Source of the DNA: Sphingomonadales bacterium UBA6157
GTDB lineage: Bacteria > Pseudomonadota > Alphaproteobacteria > Sphingomonadales > Sphingomonadaceae
Length of the DNA: 9,573 nucleotides
Direction: 5' to 3'
NCBI GenBank assembly: GCA_002423025.1
Contig: DIUN01000018.1
Span: 126,097-135,669 of the forward strand
Within the stretch, counting starts at the first letter, position 1; the number at the start of each line of letters is the position of its first letter. Of the stretch, positions 6,712 through 9,573 are shown one piece after another. The notes below the pieces were generated by a model that made no database searches, was not told where the DNA came from, and was given only the letters and a program-made list of their open reading frames with translations. Position numbers and translations under genes: made by a program.

Positions 6712-7938
6712 ATGGCAATGACACGGCGGCGCTGGATGATGCTGGTGGCGGTGCTCGCCGTGGCGCTGGCCTGGCCGGCGTGGCGCTGGTTCAACCCGCC
6801 GCCCGTGGTGGAGCCGTTCAAGGTCCAGGCCGTGGAGCGGGGGGATCTGCGCGAGGAGATCACCGCAAATGGCGTGCTCAACCCGGTACGGGTGGTCAAC
6901 GTCGGCACCCAGGTTTCGGGCACGGTGCAGGCGCTTTATGCAGATTTCAATGATCGGGTGACGGCCGGGCAGGTGCTGCTGCGCATCGATCCGGCGATCT
7001 TCACCTCGCGGCTGGCGGCGAGCGAGGCCGCGCTGTCCAGCGCCCGGGCCAGTGCGGCGCTGCAGGCCGCCAATGCCCGGCGTGCGGCCGAGCTGGTGGC
7101 GCAGGATTACATCAGTAGGCAGGACTATGAAACCAGCCTTGCCTCCTCGCGCGGGGCTGCCGCACAGGTGCGCCAGGCCGAGGCGCAGATCGCGCAGGAC
7201 CGGGCGAACCTTGGCTTCACCGTCATCCGCTCGCCGGTTTCGGGTGTCGTCATCAGCCGCGAGGTCGATATCGGCCAGACGGTGGCGGCGCAGTTCAACA
7301 CGCCCACGCTGTTCCGCATCGCCCGGGACCTGACGGAAATGCAGATCGAGGCGGCGGTGGCCGAGGCGGATATCGCCAAGGTACGCCGGGGCCAGCTGGT
7401 CAATTTCACCGTCGATGCCTATGGCACCCGCAGCTTCAGCGGCACGGTTTCCCAGGTGCGGCTCAACCCTGTCACCCAGCAGAATGTCGTCACCTATACC
7501 GTCGTCGTGCTGGCGGCGAACCCGGATGGCGCGCTGCTGCCGGGGATGACGGCCAATGCCAGCTTCCTCGTGTCCGAGCGCCAGGGCGCGCTGCTGCTGC
7601 CCAACGCCGCGATGAGCTTCAAGCCCGAGGGCTGGAAGCCCCAGCGCGGCACCGCCGGGGCGGACATGGTGACCATTTTCGTCAAGGTGGGGGATGCCCC
7701 CGAGCCGCGCCGCATCAAGGTGGGTGTGTCCGATGCCGAGATGACCGAGGTGCTCTCCGGGCCGCTCAAGCCCGGCGAGCTGGTCATCACCGGCGGCGCG
7801 GCCAAGGCCAAGCCGGCCGGCATGTTCAGCGGCCCGCCGGGCGGGCGGCGCGAGAGCGCCAACGGCGGGCGCGGCGGCGAAGAGGTCGCCAAGCCGGCGC
7901 CGCCGCCGGCCAGGCCGCAGGCCAGCGAGGCGGAATGA
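6712..7938 (+). CDS. MacA-like periplasmic adaptor (membrane fusion protein)
   Basis: Periplasmic adaptor anchored in the inner membrane that links the MacB-type permease to the outer-membrane channel. It has 408 residues. RRR (5-7) precedes a single N-terminal membrane segment (about 8-25), so it should stay anchored. Half-lipoyl motif one is VGTQVSGTVQ (64-73) running into VTAGQVLLRIDP (83-94). An alpha-helical coiled-coil hairpin rich in Ala, Gln and Arg follows (about 95-168), then half-lipoyl two (VIRSPVSGVVISREVDIGQT, 171-190). A beta-barrel domain (about 195-290) and membrane-proximal domain (about 290-370) complete the fold. The tail from about 371 is low-complexity Gly, Arg, Pro and Ala, longer than needed for the fold. 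It sits in the MacA position before the ATPase, with a 4-nt ATGA overlap. RND-type adaptors look similar, but the ABC neighbours argue for MacA type. Confidence 0.93.
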   Translation: MAMTRRRWMMLVAVLAVALAWPAWRWFNPPPVVEPFKVQAVERGDLREEITANGVLNPVRVVNVGTQVSGTVQALYADFNDRVTAGQVLLRIDPAIFTSRLAASEAALSSARASAALQAANARRAAELVAQDYISRQDYETSLASSRGAAAQVRQAEAQIAQDRANLGFTVIRSPVSGVVISREVDIGQTVAAQFNTPTLFRIARDLTEMQIEAAVAEADIAKVRRGQLVNFTVDAYGTRSFSGTVSQVRLNPVTQQNVVTYTVVVLAANPDGALLPGMTANASFLVSERQGALLLPNAAMSFKPEGWKPQRGTAGADMVTIFVKVGDAPEPRRIKVGVSDAEMTEVLSGPLKPGELVITGGAAKAKPAGMFSGPPGGRRESANGGRGGEEVAKPAPPPARPQASEAE

Positions 7939-8666
7939 CCGCTGCCGGCCCGCCGCTGCTGGCGCTTGAGGGCGTGGCCAAGGATTATGCCTCGGAGGCC
8001 GGGGTGTTCCGTGCGCTGGAGGGGGTCAACCTCACGGTGCAAAAGGGCGAGTTCATGGCCATCATGGGCCCCTCAGGCTCGGGGAAATCGACGCTGATGA
8101 ACATAATCGGCTGCCTCGATTCCCCCACCGAGGGCACATATCATTTTGAGGGAACGGACACTGCAACGCTTGGCGAGTCGGCGCTGGCGAGGCTGCGCGG
8201 CGAGGGAATCGGCTTTATTTTCCAGCAGTTCAACCTGCTGCCCCGGCTCTCGGCGCTGGGCAATGTGGCGCTGCCCATGGTCTATTCCGGCCTGCCCCGC
8301 CGGGAGCGCGAGGCGCGGGCCCAGGCGCTGCTCGAGAGCGTCGGGCTGGGGGACAAGGCGCGCTCCCGGCCGAGCCAGCTCTCCGGTGGCCAGCAGCAGC
8401 GCGTCGCCATTGCCAGGGCGCTCGCCAATGGCCCGCAGCTGCTGCTCGCCGATGAGCCGACCGGCGCGCTGGACAGCAAGACCGGGGTGGAAGTGCTGGG
8501 GCTGTTCCGCGCGCTCAATGCGGAAAAGGGCGTGACAGTGGTGATCGTGACGCATGATCCGGAGGTGGCGCGGGTGACGAACCGCGTCGTCCGCATCCAG
8601 GATGGCCGGGTGTTCTATGATGGCCCGCCCAGCGATGCGGCGCTCTTGGGGCAGGCAGCGGCATGA
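7935..8666 (+). CDS. MacB-type ABC transporter ATP-binding protein
   Basis: Cytoplasmic ATPase subunit (243 residues) of the MacB/LolD/FtsE class of ABC transporters. All ATPase motifs are intact: Walker A GPSGSGKST (45-53), Q-loop FQQFNLLP (96-103), signature LSGGQQQR (149-156), Walker B LLLADEP (169-175), D-loop GALD (177-180) and the switch histidine in VTHDPE (His207). FQQFNLLPRLSALGNVALP is typical of this class. It is a stand-alone ATPase, unlike E. coli MacB, where the nucleotide-binding and membrane domains are fused. The ATG overlaps the adaptor TGA as ATGA, and GAGG (7927-7930) lies a few bases upstream. It also overlaps the permease start by 4 nt, so the three proteins are probably made in balance. 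LolD is an alternative family name, but the adaptor and outer-membrane neighbours favour efflux. Confidence 0.95.
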   Translation: MTAAGPPLLALEGVAKDYASEAGVFRALEGVNLTVQKGEFMAIMGPSGSGKSTLMNIIGCLDSPTEGTYHFEGTDTATLGESALARLRGEGIGFIFQQFNLLPRLSALGNVALPMVYSGLPRREREARAQALLESVGLGDKARSRPSQLSGGQQQRVAIARALANGPQLLLADEPTGALDSKTGVEVLGLFRALNAEKGVTVVIVTHDPEVARVTNRVVRIQDGRVFYDGPPSDAALLGQAAA

Positions 8667-9573
8667 TCTCTACCATGCTCGCCGAGGCGTGGAGTGCCCT
8701 GCTGGCGAACCGGCTGCGCTCGTCGCTCACCATGCTGGGCATGATCATCGGGGTCGCCGCTGTCATCCTCATGCTGGCGATTGGCGGCGGGGTGCAGAAG
8801 CAGGTGGAGGCCTCCATCTCGGGGCTGGGGTCCAATCTGCTCATCGTCACGGCGGGCAGTGGCCGGCAGGGCGGCATCTTCGGCGGTGCCGGCACCGGTG
8901 CTTCGCTGCGCATCGATGATGCCGAGGCGATCTCGCGGCTGGACAATGTGGTGGCCGCCGCGCCCTCCACCGGGGTGCCGGCGCAGGCCGTGGCCGGGCC
9001 GGCGAACTGGGCCACCAACGTCACCGGCTCGGTGCCGGCGTGGTTCATGGTCAACGAGTGGCCGGTGGCGGATGGCCGGATGTTCACCGAGCGGGAGGAC
9101 AGGGCCGGCGCGCGGGTGGCGGTGCTGGGCCAGACGGTGGCGGACAAGCTGTTCGGCGCCAATGATCCGATGGGCCAGATGGTGCGGGTAAAGGGCGTCA
9201 GCTTCACCATCATCGGCATATTGGAGCCGCGCGGCCAGGGCTTTGGCGGGCAGGACCGGGATGACACGATCATCGTGCCGCTCACCACGGCGCTGCGGCT
9301 GCTGCAGGGCAACGCCATCCGCCGCTCCATCCGCACCATCTCGGTGAGCGTCGCCTCCTCGGAGGCGCTGGACCCGGTGACGGACGATATCAACGCCCTG
9401 CTGCGCCGCCTGCACCGGCTGCGCCCCGGCGAGCAGGATGATTTTCAGGTGGCGAACCTCACCGCCATCACCGACACGCTGACGACCACGACCAAGGCCA
9501 TCTCGCTGCTGCTCGCCGCCATCGGCTCGATCAGCCTCATCGTCGGCGGCATCGGCATCATGAACATCATGCT
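8663..9573 (+). CDS. MacB-type ABC transporter permease, 3' end missing
   Basis: Inner-membrane permease of the MacB/FtsX fold, which transmits ATPase motion to the periplasm without moving substrate through the membrane itself (established for MacB). In the window there are 303 complete codons; about 100 residues, with the last membrane helices, lie beyond the end. A short amphipathic start with NRLRSSLTMLGMIIG (about 16-30) leads into the first membrane helix (about 22-40). The periplasmic core (about 45-275) includes GSNLLIVTAG and ARVAVLGQTVADKLFG. The second helix begins near 280 and ends the fragment with the conserved GGIGIMNIM. The ATG overlaps the ATPase TGA as ATGA, with GGGGCAGG (8648-8655) as ribosome site. 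Domain order matches MacB with its ATPase split off. Confidence 0.94.
   Translation, partial: MISTMLAEAWSALLANRLRSSLTMLGMIIGVAAVILMLAIGGGVQKQVEASISGLGSNLLIVTAGSGRQGGIFGGAGTGASLRIDDAEAISRLDNVVAAAPSTGVPAQAVAGPANWATNVTGSVPAWFMVNEWPVADGRMFTEREDRAGARVAVLGQTVADKLFGANDPMGQMVRVKGVSFTIIGILEPRGQGFGGQDRDDTIIVPLTTALRLLQGNAIRRSIRTISVSVASSEALDPVTDDINALLRRLHRLRPGEQDDFQVANLTAITDTLTTTTKAISLLLAAIGSISLIVGGIGIMNIM

Noticed and set aside
5202..6923. Long minus-strand open frame (573 codons) opposite the outer-membrane gene
   Set aside because: Antisense to a clear OEP-family gene; Arg/His-rich low-quality translation typical of high-GC shadows.

Overview
The window is a GC-rich chromosomal segment from a Gram-negative bacterium, most likely an alphaproteobacterium and probably a sphingomonad. 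The grounds are the dnaK-dnaJ order, the style of the DnaJ and Glk sequences, an outer-membrane efflux protein, and a spacer repeat that I recall as resembling motifs common in sphingomonad genomes. The taxonomic call is inference and was not checked by search. There is no sign of phage, insertion sequence, CRISPR or RNA gene. The window is cut at both ends inside genes (dnaK at the left, an ABC permease at the right).

Layout. (1) Bases 1-2703, plus strand: the C-terminal two thirds of dnaK, a 150-bp spacer mostly filled by a pair of inverted REP-like repeats, then a complete class I dnaJ. (2) Bases 2708-5162, minus strand: zwf (glucose-6-phosphate dehydrogenase) followed by glk (glucokinase). 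The two overlap by about 8 nt, so this is a compact two-gene glucose-entry operon. It converges on dnaJ with only 4 bp between the stop codons, and a 7-bp perfect inverted repeat spans both stops as a likely shared terminator. (3) Bases 5163-5300: a divergent control region with four short inverted repeats, one of which looks like a LacI/GalR-family operator about 35 nt upstream of zwf. (4) Bases 5301-9573, plus strand: a four-gene tripartite efflux operon made of a TolC/CyaE-like outer-membrane protein, a MacA-like periplasmic adaptor, a stand-alone MacB-type ATPase and a MacB-type permease (truncated by the window end). The last three genes are joined by 4-nt ATGA overlaps.

How the genes work together. 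DnaK and DnaJ form the Hsp70 folding machine. Glk phosphorylates glucose and Zwf oxidises the product, feeding the Entner-Doudoroff or pentose phosphate route; pgl and edd, often linked to these genes in related bacteria, are not here. The efflux proteins would form a continuous channel from the periplasm or inner membrane to the outside, powered by the ATPase and the MacB mechanotransmission fold. Its substrate cannot be read from the sequence.

The protein-coding content is conventional. I did not find a new multi-gene system. The items most worth a second look are non-coding: the REPIN-like element between dnaK and dnaJ, the cluster of palindromes between zwf and the efflux operon, the hairpin containing the predicted start codon of the outer-membrane gene, and the terminator shared by dnaJ and glk.
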